A DNA stretch of 64,000 nucleotides from Pontixanthobacter aestiaquae (lineage in GTDB: Bacteria > Pseudomonadota > Alphaproteobacteria > Sphingomonadales > Sphingomonadaceae), in assembly GCF_009827455.1 (NCBI RefSeq), contig NZ_WTYZ01000001.1, positions 744,001 to 808,000 on the forward strand. Direction: 5' to 3'. The translations under genes were made by a program, and so were the position numbers. Each line of letters begins with the position of its first letter. Position 1 is the first letter of the stretch. Positions 26,596 to 35,466 of the stretch are shown one piece after another. The notes beneath the pieces were generated by a model. That model was not told the DNA's origin, ran no database searches, and saw only the letters and a program-made list of their open reading frames with translations.

Positions 26596-27306
26596 CTATT
26601 CGCTGCTGAGCAGGGCTGCCGGTTCTTTGGCGGCTGGCATCGCATCGTCAGGGCGGTAGCTGGCGCTTAGCTTCTTCGCCAAGTCGCGGGTTAGAAGCGC
26701 GTTGAGCGCATTTCCTAGGTTGGGCTTCTTCTTGCTCAGCTTACGCAGCGTATCAGTGTTCCATTCGACATATTCGACGCCAACCGGTGCTACTGTGGTA
26801 GCGGTCGTGTCGCGCTTCAGAACATAAGCAATCTCGCCCACGAAGTTACCTTCCGGCAGGCGGAATTGCCGGCCTGCCTTGTCGACCGAAATAATTCCGC
26901 GAAAGACATAGAAGAGCGAACGCGAGGGTTCAGCCTCGCGCGTCAGAGTGGTCCCATCCTTGCCCGACGAGACTTTCCATTCGGCAACTTTGAGAACGTG
27001 GCGGAACTGGCCGGGCGTCAGTGTTTCAAACGCATCGAACAGCTCTTTTTCATCGGGGCTGAGCCGGAATGTCGTGCGCTCCAGAAGGATCTGCCCGAGC
27101 ACGATCAGATTGGCAAAAATCATGATAACACTTGCGATAATCGCTTCCCACAGGGGCGGGTCGGGGAACAGATAGTAATAGAGGATATACAGGATGGTGC
27201 CTGCGATCACCGTCAGGCGCAGCGCCAGTTCCTCTCGGATAAGGAATGCGATGATATAAAGCGCGGACCCGCCCTGGATCAGCAAGGATGGATCGATATT
27301 GTCCAA
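26596..27306 (-). CDS. Popeye-like membrane protein with cyclic-nucleotide-binding domain
   Basis: 236 residues. Three membrane segments (about 11-25, 28-46, 52-74), then a cNMP-binding beta-roll (about 85-205: LTPGQFRHVLKVAEWKV, SRSLFYVFRGIISVDK, FRLPEGNFVGEIAYVL, TTATTVAPVGVEYVEWN). The G-E in NFVGEIAY matches the phosphate-binding cassette only loosely: the usual F-G-E-x-A-L-x-x-x-x-R-A/T-A is FVGEIAYVLKRDTTAT, so key residues (Glu, Arg) are present. The three-TM plus cNMP layout is that of Popeye-domain proteins. Last gene of a probable operon with GtrA and the ferritin-like gene (24 bp gap). Confidence 0.75.
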   Translation of the reverse strand: MDNIDPSLLIQGGSALYIIAFLIREELALRLTVIAGTILYILYYYLFPDPPLWEAIIASVIMIFANLIVLGQILLERTTFRLSPDEKELFDAFETLTPGQFRHVLKVAEWKVSSGKDGTTLTREAEPSRSLFYVFRGIISVDKAGRQFRLPEGNFVGEIAYVLKRDTTATTVAPVGVEYVEWNTDTLRKLSKKKPNLGNALNALLTRDLAKKLSASYRPDDAMPAAKEPAALLSSE

Positions 27307-27330
27307 GAACGCCCCCGCTTCCTCGTCCGG

Positions 27331-27777
27331 CTATACGCGCCGGAAATTCCACACCGCATTGAGCACAAACATGGTCAGCCCCGCAATCACAGAAACCAGA
27401 ATTCGCGCCACATAAAGGTTGATCGGCGTATATTCGCGCAGCAGCGCCATCGCCCCCATAGTGATGAGCAGACCTATGATCCCGTTGATCAGGAACAGTA
27501 ACCAGCCCGTCGTCACTGCGCGGTCGGTACCTTTGAAAATCCATGTCCGCCCGAGGATGTAATGCAGTGTATTGGGAATCACAAAGCTGATGCCTGTCGC
27601 CACAATTTCATTCATCGCAAACTGTTCGACCAGCAGCCACAAAACCGTCAGCCCGACCAGAAACGCCCCGGTACTAACGACGGTGTTACGCGCCAGCATC
27701 CAGCCGACCCGCGGCTTGAACAGGCGATAGAGAAGTGGCGGCTTACGCGTGTGCCCCGCCAAAAAGGGTGGCTCCAT
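27331..27777 (-). CDS. GtrA family membrane protein
   Basis: 148 residues with four hydrophobic segments; signature elements ARNTVVSTGAFLVGLTVLWLL, FVIPNTLHYILGRTWIF and VLNAVWNFRRV. GtrA proteins are thought to flip or help transfer undecaprenyl-linked sugars for surface polysaccharide decoration. The ATG at 27777 lies 5 bp after the stop of the ferritin-like gene; earlier starts would add 76 unrelated residues overlapping that gene. Role with its neighbours unclear. Confidence 0.85.
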   Translation of the reverse strand: MEPPFLAGHTRKPPLLYRLFKPRVGWMLARNTVVSTGAFLVGLTVLWLLVEQFAMNEIVATGISFVIPNTLHYILGRTWIFKGTDRAVTTGWLLFLINGIIGLLITMGAMALLREYTPINLYVARILVSVIAGLTMFVLNAVWNFRRV

Positions 27778-27782
27778 CGGGG

Positions 27783-28496
27783 TCAGGCCAATCCGGCTTC
27801 GGCCAAAGTCGGTTCGGGCAACCGGGGGCGGCGCGAATACCGGTCCGGATTTTCCTCTGCATCGTCGGCCCAGTCGGTGCGCCGTTTTGACAAGGGATTG
27901 AGGAACAGCAGCGGCAGTTTGATGAACAGCAATTCCGAATGGATCAGCCCGTCCACCGCGCGTTCCCACCATTTCGGCTCGCGTTTGGCATGATCGCGCA
28001 GCCATCCGTCATAAGGTGTCCAATGGCTCGGTTCGTCCTTCTTGATGATCTGGAAAATCTTCACCAGCGCCGGGTCCGATTTGACGAAACGGTTGCCGAG
28101 CAGAATCTCGACCTGCTTATAGCCGCGTTTTTCAGTCAGCGAGATCACCCGGCACATCCGCTCGAACAGCTCGTCACGGTCGATCACTTCCTGCGTGTCA
28201 AGATTGTCGATGGAGCGGCCGAACATGATCTCGATAAAGCGGTCGATATGACCAAACATCCGCCCGACCGAGAGCGGACGTGTGCCGCGCAGTTCGAACC
28301 AGCGTTTGAACATGACATAATGCTTGCGCTCATCCGCGCGGTGCTGCTCGATCGCGGCGATCAGCGCGGTATCGTCCGGAGAACGCACCCGCACCGCATC
28401 CAGCACGCGGTCAATCGCGGTATATCCGCGATGCTCATTATAGATGTATATCGACCCGAGCAGATCGAGATATCTGCGGCCGAACCATTGGATCAT
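27783..28496 (-). CDS. Ferritin-like superfamily protein
   Basis: 237 residues, largely helical. Iron-ligand-like elements: IEQHRADERKHYVMFKRWFE (E-x-x-H and neighbours, about 49-68) and a second HWTPYDGWLRDHAKREPKWWERAVDGLIHSE (about 157-187). The middle helix RSIDNLDTQEVIDRDELFERMCRVISLTEKRGY fits a four-helix bundle. A C-terminal hydrophobic stretch (LLFIKLPLLFLNPL) is followed by a polar tail. Sphingomonad proteins of this type are annotated as ferritin-like with unknown substrate; iron storage or a di-iron oxygenase are both possible. First gene of the GtrA / Popeye-like operon. Confidence 0.7.
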   Translation of the reverse strand: MIQWFGRRYLDLLGSIYIYNEHRGYTAIDRVLDAVRVRSPDDTALIAAIEQHRADERKHYVMFKRWFELRGTRPLSVGRMFGHIDRFIEIMFGRSIDNLDTQEVIDRDELFERMCRVISLTEKRGYKQVEILLGNRFVKSDPALVKIFQIIKKDEPSHWTPYDGWLRDHAKREPKWWERAVDGLIHSELLFIKLPLLFLNPLSKRRTDWADDAEENPDRYSRRPRLPEPTLAEAGLA

Positions 28497-28632
28497 AATG
28501 CTCTCCTATGGTGAGTGTACTGCCATTTGGCGCCTATCGGCAAATTAAAGTTAGGCGCCTTCCGGTTGTCGTTATTGTCATTCTAACACTTTGTGTTAAA
28601 ACGCCTTTCCATAACTATCGGGGAGAGAAAAT

Positions 28633-28707
28633 ATGCGTGGCATTATCGGGACCGTAATTACCGTTGTAATCATTGTGATCGTCCTGCGGGTGATGGGCGT
28701 CATTTAG
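28633..28707 (+). CDS. 24-residue membrane peptide
   Basis: ATG 28633 to TAG 28707 encodes 24 residues (MRGIIGTVITVVIIVIVLRV then MGVI). The ribosome binding site GGGGAGAGAAA (28620-28630) is strong and well placed. All but two Arg and a few Gly/Thr are hydrophobic: one membrane span. It sits alone in the 336-bp gap between the ferritin-like gene and yaaA. Short one-span peptides of this pattern recur in the order, but no function is assigned. A GCCTGCG/TGCGTAGGC stem 10 bp downstream could stabilise the 3' end. Confidence 0.6.
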   Translation: MRGIIGTVITVVIIVIVLRVMGVI

Positions 28708-28840
28708 CGCAATTGTTTGCCTGCGTTTTGCGTAGGCAGCAGCGCCCTTGGCAGGGTAAAACAGCGGCGCGGTGGCTTGCCATTCGCGCCGCTACGCTGT
28801 TTCGGTACCCTCTATCGATTCCTGAAGATTGCGAACACAT

Positions 28841-29626
28841 ATGCTGACACTCCTCTCCCCTGCCAAGAAGCTGAATTTCGACCCGCTCGAAACCGGGCTT
28901 GAGATAACCAGCCCGCGCCTGACCGACGATATGCGCGAGATTGCCACCGTCGCGAAAAAGCAATCGGCGGCGGATTTGAAACGCCTGATGAAAATATCCG
29001 ACAATCTCGCAGAGCTGAATGCAGAACGGTTCAAAGCCTTCGATCTGGACGGGCGGAGCAATTCGGCCAAGCCTGCGGGGCTCACTTTCGATGGCGATGT
29101 CTATTGGGGCTTGGAGGCGAAGAGCATGGGCGATGAAACGCTCGCCTATGCGCAGGACCATTTGAGGATTTTGTCGGGCCTATATGGTCTGCTGCGCCCG
29201 ATGGATGCGATCCAGCCTTACCGCCTCGAAATGGGCACCAAGATGAAAAACCCGCGCGGCACATCGCTTTATGATTTTTGGGGCAGCACGATTGCGGAGA
29301 CTCTGGATGGCGATCTGGATGGCCATGATGACCAGACCATTGTGAATCTGGCGTCGGATGAATATTTCAAAGCGGTAGACCGCGATACCCTATCCGCTCC
29401 TGTCATCACCGCTGACTTCCTGAATGTGAAAGACGGTGAAGCGCGCAAACTGATGTATCACGTCAAATTCGCCCGCGGCCTGATGGCGCGCTGGATCATG
29501 GACAACCGTGTCGACCGTGCGGAGGGCCTGAAAGACTTCGACGCCGAGGGTTACAAGTACGACGCGAAGGCTTCGAGCGAGACTGAACTGGTGTTTTCGA
29601 GGAAGCAGCCGCCGGTTAAGGGGTGA
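28841..29626 (+). CDS. yaaA: Peroxide stress protein YaaA
   Basis: 261 residues. Starts MLTLLSPAKKLNF, the UPF0246/YaaA hallmark, with KQSAADLKRLMKISDNLAELN, FDGDVYWGL, LRILSGLYGLLRPMDAIQPYRLEMG, NLASDEYFKAV, FLNVKDGEARKL and FARGLMARWIM. YaaA limits damage from hydrogen peroxide by lowering intracellular iron and binds DNA through a helix-hairpin-helix-like motif. The ATG at 28841 matches the family start; an upstream TTG adds four residues. Single gene, convergent with the cyclase-like gene. Confidence 0.93.
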   Translation: MLTLLSPAKKLNFDPLETGLEITSPRLTDDMREIATVAKKQSAADLKRLMKISDNLAELNAERFKAFDLDGRSNSAKPAGLTFDGDVYWGLEAKSMGDETLAYAQDHLRILSGLYGLLRPMDAIQPYRLEMGTKMKNPRGTSLYDFWGSTIAETLDGDLDGHDDQTIVNLASDEYFKAVDRDTLSAPVITADFLNVKDGEARKLMYHVKFARGLMARWIMDNRVDRAEGLKDFDAEGYKYDAKASSETELVFSRKQPPVKG

Positions 29627-29649
29627 GGCTACATTTCGTATGGCTGTTC

Positions 29650-30504
29650 TTATTGAGGGCCAACAGGACCAGCTAATTTGTCGATCATTTCATCAGTTTT
29701 ATCGCAAGTCTTAAGCTGCTGCTCGAGAGCAGATATATAGTGGCGTGTCTTCCGTCGACCGCGCGTATTTTCTTCTGGTACAGCGTCAATCAAACGCGCG
29801 ATCATCGTTTTTAGATTTTGTCTAACTCGATCATTATTTCGTTTCTCTTTCTGCGGGTCGAATTGCGGCATTCCAAGACCGCCAATCATGAAAGAATGCG
29901 ACAGGCGCTTGAATGGATATAGAGCCGCGACAGTTCCATCGCTCTCGACCATCCTCCCAAACATCTCCTTTACACATGTGTCTTCTTGGTCGTTTACATA
30001 CTTTAGAACGCTCGGATCCACCTCGACAAAGGGCGTTCCTTTCTCATCTGCTTCGATTTTGAAGGCGGTTACCACTCCCTCCTTGCTATATGCCTCTTGG
30101 TAGCCAGTCCCAATCACGAGGTTTCCGTGATGGACAATATTTCCTCTCGTTATGTAGCCCCGCATGAGTATCCCTTTGGTAAGGAGTGTAATTACTGCTC
30201 CCCAACAATGATTGATCAGGTTTATTAGTCCTGCGGGAGAGATCTCTGATGAAACGATCGCGCAATCGGAAATTTGCGTAACTTCAAAATCTAGGCCTTG
30301 GTTTAGTCGCGGACTTGTTGGACAAATCTTTGGCCCAGACTTTCTGATGAAATCAATATTTGCTCGATGTTCAAGTTCCGATAAAATTTCTTGAATCTCA
30401 TTGACTGATAGCCCTTCTCCTTTTTCAGATTGCTCGATCATATCCTTGAATCCAAGGATATCGATAAAACCAATAAACTTATCCTCGTATTCTAAGTGTG
30501 CCAT
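29650..30504 (-). CDS. AT-rich orphan protein with class III nucleotidyl-cyclase-like motifs
   Basis: 284 residues, clearly lower GC than its neighbours and with many rare codons for this genome. No confident family. The pattern resembles a class III cyclase core: FIGFIDILGFKDMI (10-23; Asp15 like the first metal Asp in the F-x-D-I-x-G-F motif), TQISDCAIV (76-84; Asp80 like the second), then RGYITRGNIVHHGNLVIG (115-132; like R-x-G-I-x-x-G) and YQEAYSKE. The C-terminal 60 residues are charged and helical. ATG overlaps the comM stop (TAATG), so expression depends on comM transcription. It may be a nucleotide-signal synthase, for instance in defence, but no effector gene adjoins. Likely horizontally acquired. 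Confidence 0.45.
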   Translation of the reverse strand: MAHLEYEDKFIGFIDILGFKDMIEQSEKGEGLSVNEIQEILSELEHRANIDFIRKSGPKICPTSPRLNQGLDFEVTQISDCAIVSSEISPAGLINLINHCWGAVITLLTKGILMRGYITRGNIVHHGNLVIGTGYQEAYSKEGVVTAFKIEADEKGTPFVEVDPSVLKYVNDQEDTCVKEMFGRMVESDGTVAALYPFKRLSHSFMIGGLGMPQFDPQKEKRNNDRVRQNLKTMIARLIDAVPEENTRGRRKTRHYISALEQQLKTCDKTDEMIDKLAGPVGPQ

Positions 30505-32018
30505 TACGCCCTCGGTGCCTGTCTTCGATAACTTAGCGCCTCGGCGACATGGATGCGGCCCACATTCTCCGCCCCCGCCAAATCCGCAACGGTCCGCGCT
30601 ACTCTCAGCATTCGCGTATAGGCGCGGGCGGACAGGCGCATGGCTTCGGCGGCTTGCATCAGGAGTTTGCGGCCATGTTTGTCGGGGGTGGCGAATTTTT
30701 CCAATGCATCGCCGTCCAATTCGGCGTTGGTTCTTGCTCCGGTTTCTTCGCAGCGCGCGGTCTGGATCGCGCGGGCTTGGGCTACTCTGGCGGCGACCTG
30801 CTTGCTGCCCTCTGCGGGTGGCGGCAGGGCCAAGTCCATCGCGCTGACGGGATCGACGTCGACATGTAGATCAATCCGATCGAGCATCGGCCCGCTGACT
30901 TTGCTTTGGTAGTCGGCAGCGCATTTGGGCGCGCGGCTGCAAGCCAGTGCCGGATCGCCCAGATGTCCGCAGCGGCACGGGTTCATCGCCGCGATCAGCT
31001 GGACCCGGGCGGGGAAGCTGACATGCGCATTCGCCCGTGCGACATCGACTTTGCCCGTCTCCAGCGGTTGCCTGAGCGAGTCGAGTACGGCGCGTTGGAA
31101 CTCTGGGAGTTCATCAAGAAACAGTACGCCTAAATGCGCGAGACTGACTTCTCCCGGCTTCACTTTCAGCCCGCCACCGGTCAGCGCGGCCATGCTGGCG
31201 GAATGATGCGGCGCGCGGAATGGACGCGCGCGGCTGATCCGCCCGCATTCGAGCGTTCCCGAAATTGACTGAACCATCGACACTTCCAGCGCTTCCGAGG
31301 GCGTAAGCTCTGGCAGAATTCCCGGCAGGCACGAGGCAAGCAGGCTTTTCCCAGCGCCAGGCGGACCGTTCATCAGCAGATTGTGCCCGCCTGCCGCGGC
31401 GATTTCCAAAGCGCGTTTGGCGGTTTCCTGCCCTTTGACCATTTTCAGATCAGGTCCGTGATCAGGCTTTTCTATTTTACCGCGCTCGGGCTCGGAAAGC
31501 TGCGATGTGCCTTTCAAATGGTTGAGCAGGCTGACCAGATCGGGCGCGGCGCAGACGGGAATACCGCTGGCCCAGCGTGCCTCTGCGCCTTGCGATGCCG
31601 GGCACATCAGGCCCGCTTCCTGCTCGCTTGCATGAAGCGCGGCGAGCAAGACGCCTGGCGATTCGACCACGCGGCCATCGAGCGCCAATTCGCCCACCGC
31701 GATCCAGTCTCCCAATTGCTCGGCATCGGTCACGCCCATCACCGCCAGCAGTGCCAGCGCGATCGGCAGATCGTAATGCGACCCCTCTTTGGGCAGATCG
31801 GCGGGGGAGAGGTTGATCGTGATCCGCTTGGGCGGCAACGCCAGACCCATGGAGGAGAGCGCAGCGCGCACCCGCTCCTTGCTTTCGGCAACCGCCTTAT
31901 CCGCCAATCCGACCACGTTGAATTTGGGAAGCCCCGGCGCCAGCGAGCATTGCACCTCCACCGCACGCGCTTCCAGCCCCAGATAAGCGACCGTCCTGAC
32001 CAATGCGACCACGCGCAT
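30504..32018 (-). CDS. comM: ComM / YifB family Mg-chelatase-like AAA+ ATPase
   Basis: 504 residues. N-terminal Lon-like S16 fold (CSLAPGLPKFNVVGLADKA, RITINLSPADLPKEGSHYDLP), then AAA+ motor with Walker A (NGPPGAGKSLLA), Walker B (GVLFLDELPEFQ), sensor AAMNPCRCGHLGD with two Cys, and LDRIDLHVDV. The C-terminal Mg-chelatase domain has SARAYTRMLRVARTVADL. ComM is a hexameric branch-migration helicase that extends recombination during natural transformation. Its stop overlaps the start of the AT-rich cyclase-like gene. Confidence 0.93.
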   Translation of the reverse strand: MRVVALVRTVAYLGLEARAVEVQCSLAPGLPKFNVVGLADKAVAESKERVRAALSSMGLALPPKRITINLSPADLPKEGSHYDLPIALALLAVMGVTDAEQLGDWIAVGELALDGRVVESPGVLLAALHASEQEAGLMCPASQGAEARWASGIPVCAAPDLVSLLNHLKGTSQLSEPERGKIEKPDHGPDLKMVKGQETAKRALEIAAAGGHNLLMNGPPGAGKSLLASCLPGILPELTPSEALEVSMVQSISGTLECGRISRARPFRAPHHSASMAALTGGGLKVKPGEVSLAHLGVLFLDELPEFQRAVLDSLRQPLETGKVDVARANAHVSFPARVQLIAAMNPCRCGHLGDPALACSRAPKCAADYQSKVSGPMLDRIDLHVDVDPVSAMDLALPPPAEGSKQVAARVAQARAIQTARCEETGARTNAELDGDALEKFATPDKHGRKLLMQAAEAMRLSARAYTRMLRVARTVADLAGAENVGRIHVAEALSYRRQAPRA

Positions 32019-32155
32019 TACCCCCTCATTAGACTGGTCCTCACCGCCGCATGGTGTGGCGGGTTAATTGCGCCTTGTCGAGAGTGCGGGGCAGCATTTC
32101 CTAGCCATTGCAAGGATTTCGATTTAACCAACCATTGAAGGAGCACGGGCCGGAT

Positions 32156-34462
32156 ATGATCAAGAAAGCTGCGATTGCTGTGTGTGTGCTGGGCCTGATC
32201 GCGCTCGGCTTTGCAGTGAATGATCTGCGCACGGATCCGAAATTCCGCGGTACTTTGGCCGAGCATGTTGCGGGAATCGAACCGCAGCCGGGCACCGAGG
32301 GTATGATCGCGATGATCGCCGAAGTGAATGACCACCGCGACGGGTCGGTAATCGGCGGCTGGTACGGATCGCTGGCACGCCAGCGCGGCATCTGGAATGG
32401 TGTCGGCAATGAGGCCGAGGCCCGCAGAATTCTCAAAACAGCCACCCGTTATTTGAGCGCGGGAGATACCGAAGATGCGCTCGAACTGTTCCATATGATC
32501 GAGAATGAGGCGGAGACTGCCGCGCTCTCGCCCGAGCTAAAGGCCGAGTTGGAAGAATGGATTGCGCTTTCCTATCTGCGGCTGGGCGAGCAGCAGAACT
32601 GTTTCTTCAACCCGCATGCTTCGGCCTGCATTATCCCGTTTGATCCCGAAGTGATCCACAAGCTGCGCGAGGGATCGACCAAGGCGATTGAATATTACGA
32701 AGGCAAAATCCTGCCGCGCGATCCGGATAATTTTGGCGCGAAATGGCTGCTTAACATCGCTTACATGACGCTGGGCGAATATCCCGCGGGGGTGCCGGAA
32801 GAGCATCTGATCCCGATGCCCGGTCTGGTCGAAGATTATGACGGGCCGACCTTTGCCAATGTCGCCGACTTTGCGGGAGTCGACGATATGAACCTGTCGG
32901 GCGCGGCAGTGGTCGATGATTTCGACAATGACGGCCTGCTCGATTTGTTTACGACAGAGTGGCAGAAAGACGGCTTGATCCATTTGTATCTGCGCAACGA
33001 AGACGGAACTTTCCGCGAAGCGACCGAGGCGGCGGGATTGGCAGGCCTCTCAGGCGGCCTCAATGCGATCCATGCCGATTTCGATAATGACGGGTTTGCC
33101 GATATCTACGTGATGCGCGGTGCGTGGAACGGAATGTTCGGATTGGTACCCAATTCGCTGCTCAAGAATAATGGCGATGGCACGTTCCGCGACGTGACGG
33201 TTGAGGCGGGATTGCTTGAGTTTGAACCGACCATCACTTCCGCCTTTGCCGATCTCGACAATGATGGCTGGCTCGATCTGGTAGTGGCCAATGAACGGCA
33301 AAGCAGAGCGCGTCCGCATGGCGTGATCCGCATATTTATGAATGACCAAAAAGGTGGTTTCGCGGCTTTGCCCGATGAGCAGAGCTTTGCGCTGGCGTGC
33401 AGCCCCAAAGGTGTGACGGTCGGCGATTATGATGCCGACACTGCGCCCGATATTTATGTGTCCTGCCAGAAAGAACGCAATATGTTGATGCGCAATCTGG
33501 CGGCAGATAATGGCGGGATGGTCGCGTTCGAGGACAAGGCTGAGGAGGCCGGTGTCGCGCAGCCGCTGTTCAGCTTCTCCACTTGGTTTTTCGACTACGA
33601 TAATGACGGGCTGCAGGACCTGTTCGTGGCCAATTACGACTATACCGAGCAAACGGGTTCGGCCGAGGCAATGGGCCGCGTCTTTGCTGGAGTTGAAGGC
33701 GAATATACGCGCCCGGCTCTCTATCGCAATCTGGGGGGTGGCCGTTTTGAAGATGTCACCGCTCAGGCCGGTCTGGATGCGCCCAGTTATACGATGGGCT
33801 CGAACTTTGGCGATTTCGATAATGATGGCTGGCTAGATATGTATTGGGGTACGGGCGCGCCGCCCTATGATGCAGTCTATCCCAACACTGCGTTGCTCAA
33901 TCAGAGCGGCAAAGGCTTTTTGGATATCACTGCGTCTTCGGGGCTTGGTCATATCCAGAAAGGGCACGGCATTGCCTTTGCTGATTTCGACCAGGACGGA
34001 GACGAGGACATCTTTGCGCAAATGGGCGGCGCGCAGTCGGGCGATACATTCCAGAATGCGCTGTTCGAGAACCGGCTTCAGAATCGGGCCGATGCGAACA
34101 ATTGGATCAAGCTGAAGCTCGAAGGCAAGCGAAGCAATCGCAGCGCAATCGGTGCGCGCATCCGGGTTGATGTGGTCATGGCGGATGGCAGCAAGCGCTC
34201 GCTTTACCGGACGGTCAATACCGGCAGCAGCTTCGGCAGCAGTCCCTTGGTGCGGCATATCGGCCTGGGCAAGGCTGAGAGTGTTTCCCGCGTAATTGTC
34301 GAATGGCCGACTTCTGGCATAACCCAACCTCTTACAGGCTTCGATCTGAATTCGGCATACCGGATTGTGGAAGGACGGACTGCTTTTGAGAAAGTCCCAA
34401 TCGATCTGCGTCGTTTCACCCGTGCCGAAAAACCCAAGATGCACGATCACAGCGCGATGTAA
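32156..34462 (+). CDS. Exported FG-GAP/VCBS repeat protein with CRTAC1-like C-terminus
   Basis: 768 residues. Signal peptide or anchor at 4-22. Residues 60-210 are helical and TPR-like (ARRILKTATRYLSAGDTEDALELFH). From about 255 on come five or more VCBS/FG-GAP blades with calcium-type D-x-D-N-D-G motifs (DDFDNDGLLDLF, ADFDNDGFADIY, ADLDNDGWLDLV, FDYDNDGLQDLF, GDFDNDGWLDMY, ADFDQDGDEDIF). The end matches the ASPIC/UnbV domain (NWIKLKLEGKRSNRSAIGARI and VEWPTSGI). Such proteins are secreted or surface beta-propellers of unknown role. ATG 32156 follows GAAGGAG; earlier starts lack the signal peptide at the right place. Confidence 0.85.
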   Translation: MIKKAAIAVCVLGLIALGFAVNDLRTDPKFRGTLAEHVAGIEPQPGTEGMIAMIAEVNDHRDGSVIGGWYGSLARQRGIWNGVGNEAEARRILKTATRYLSAGDTEDALELFHMIENEAETAALSPELKAELEEWIALSYLRLGEQQNCFFNPHASACIIPFDPEVIHKLREGSTKAIEYYEGKILPRDPDNFGAKWLLNIAYMTLGEYPAGVPEEHLIPMPGLVEDYDGPTFANVADFAGVDDMNLSGAAVVDDFDNDGLLDLFTTEWQKDGLIHLYLRNEDGTFREATEAAGLAGLSGGLNAIHADFDNDGFADIYVMRGAWNGMFGLVPNSLLKNNGDGTFRDVTVEAGLLEFEPTITSAFADLDNDGWLDLVVANERQSRARPHGVIRIFMNDQKGGFAALPDEQSFALACSPKGVTVGDYDADTAPDIYVSCQKERNMLMRNLAADNGGMVAFEDKAEEAGVAQPLFSFSTWFFDYDNDGLQDLFVANYDYTEQTGSAEAMGRVFAGVEGEYTRPALYRNLGGGRFEDVTAQAGLDAPSYTMGSNFGDFDNDGWLDMYWGTGAPPYDAVYPNTALLNQSGKGFLDITASSGLGHIQKGHGIAFADFDQDGDEDIFAQMGGAQSGDTFQNALFENRLQNRADANNWIKLKLEGKRSNRSAIGARIRVDVVMADGSKRSLYRTVNTGSSFGSSPLVRHIGLGKAESVSRVIVEWPTSGITQPLTGFDLNSAYRIVEGRTAFEKVPIDLRRFTRAEKPKMHDHSAM

Positions 34463-34555
34463 GCCCAAAACTCTCGCGAAGTTTTCTGTTTGGTAACCCG
34501 ATTGAAACCCTAAACCTTCGTAATTGTCCAACAAGCTGTCCTGTAACGATACGGA

Positions 34556-35401
34556 ATGCGCATCGTTATTGCCCTTTTCTTCGCTCTTGCAGCCCTTCTC
34601 GCCGGACCCGTGTCCGCGCGAGTGTCTGGGCAGGTGTTGTCGGTCGAGACATATGTTGAAGAATGGAGCGAGGCAGAGCAGAAATGGGTGCGCGTAGTAG
34701 AAGGTGCGGATCGCTTCGCAGCGGCGTTACCCAAACGCGCCGCGCAATCCGATGCGATTGCCGCTTACGGCCCCTTCCGAGCGATTGACCAGCATAACGC
34801 AGAATTGGTCGGCGTTACCGATCGCGCTTCGCCGACAGATTTCGCAGCGCTTCTTGCCGACTTCCCGGGGATCAAGACATTGAAGCTGGTTGAAGCGCCG
34901 GGCACCGATGATGACCTCGCTAATATGAAACTTGGGCGGCTGATCCGCGCGGCAGGTATCGAAACGCATGTACCCCACGGCGGTTCGGTCCGTTCGGGCG
35001 CGGTCGAGCTGTTCCTCGCAGGTGCGAATCGCCGGATCGACGATGGCGCAGAGTTTGCAGTGCATTCATGGATCGACGCCCATGGCCGCCAGCCGCAGGA
35101 TTTTGCAATGGATGCCGCCCCGAACCGCATGTATCTCGACTATTACCGCGAAATGGGCATGAGTGCGGACGAAGCGGTCAAGTTCTACGCGATGACCAAT
35201 TCGGTCGGCTATTCGGACGCTAAGTGGCTGACAGCGCAGGATATGCGCGGCTGGATTGGTCAGGAAAAGGCGATCCCAGCTACACTTGCAGGGACAACTG
35301 TGAAACCCGGATTCGTTTTAGCGGCCGCGACTGAAAATCGCTACCAAGTGAAGGCAGAACCCAAGATTGCGTATCTTGACTTAGACGCGCTCCTCCCTTA
35401 A
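34556..35401 (+). CDS. Exported ClpP/crotonase-fold protein (COG3904-like)
   Basis: 281 residues. Signal peptide 1-21 (ending GPVSA). The ClpP-like region around 100-170 includes [51 protein letters not shown] and AEFAVHSW. The Ser in VRSGAVE and the His in AVHSW sit where the catalytic Ser and His of COG3904 proteins fall; the usual S-A-C pocket reads S-G-A, so activity is uncertain. [20 protein letters not shown] is the typical C-terminal element. Followed after 18 bp by a terminator and then rpmH. Confidence 0.65.
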   Translation: MRIVIALFFALAALLAGPVSARVSGQVLSVETYVEEWSEAEQKWVRVVEGADRFAAALPKRAAQSDAIAAYGPFRAIDQHNAELVGVTDRASPTDFAALLADFPGIKTLKLVEAPGTDDDLANMKLGRLIRAAGIETHVPHGGSVRSGAVELFLAGANRRIDDGAEFAVHSWIDAHGRQPQDFAMDAAPNRMYLDYYREMGMSADEAVKFYAMTNSVGYSDAKWLTAQDMRGWIGQEKAIPATLAGTTVKPGFVLAAATENRYQVKAEPKIAYLDLDALLP

Positions 35402-35418
35402 TTGCGCGCTCCATACAG

Positions 35419-35450
35419 GCGGTCGCCTTTCCGGGCGGCCCTTTTTTATT
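35419..35450 (+). terminator. Terminator hairpin directly upstream of rpmH
   Basis: GGTCGCC and GGCGGCC pair around TTTCCG, followed by CTTTTTTATT. It ends the ClpP-like transcript and stops 16 nt before the rpmH ATG. Confidence 0.85.
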
Positions 35451-35466
35451 TGATCTAGGTGTTCTC

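Noticed and set aside
28709..28740. Terminator after the 24-residue peptide
   Set aside because: A GCCTGCG/TGCGTAGGC stem is present but no U-run follows.
34463..34555. Hairpin AAAACT/AGTTTT after the VCBS gene as terminator
   Set aside because: Short AT stem without a proper U-run; could be chance.
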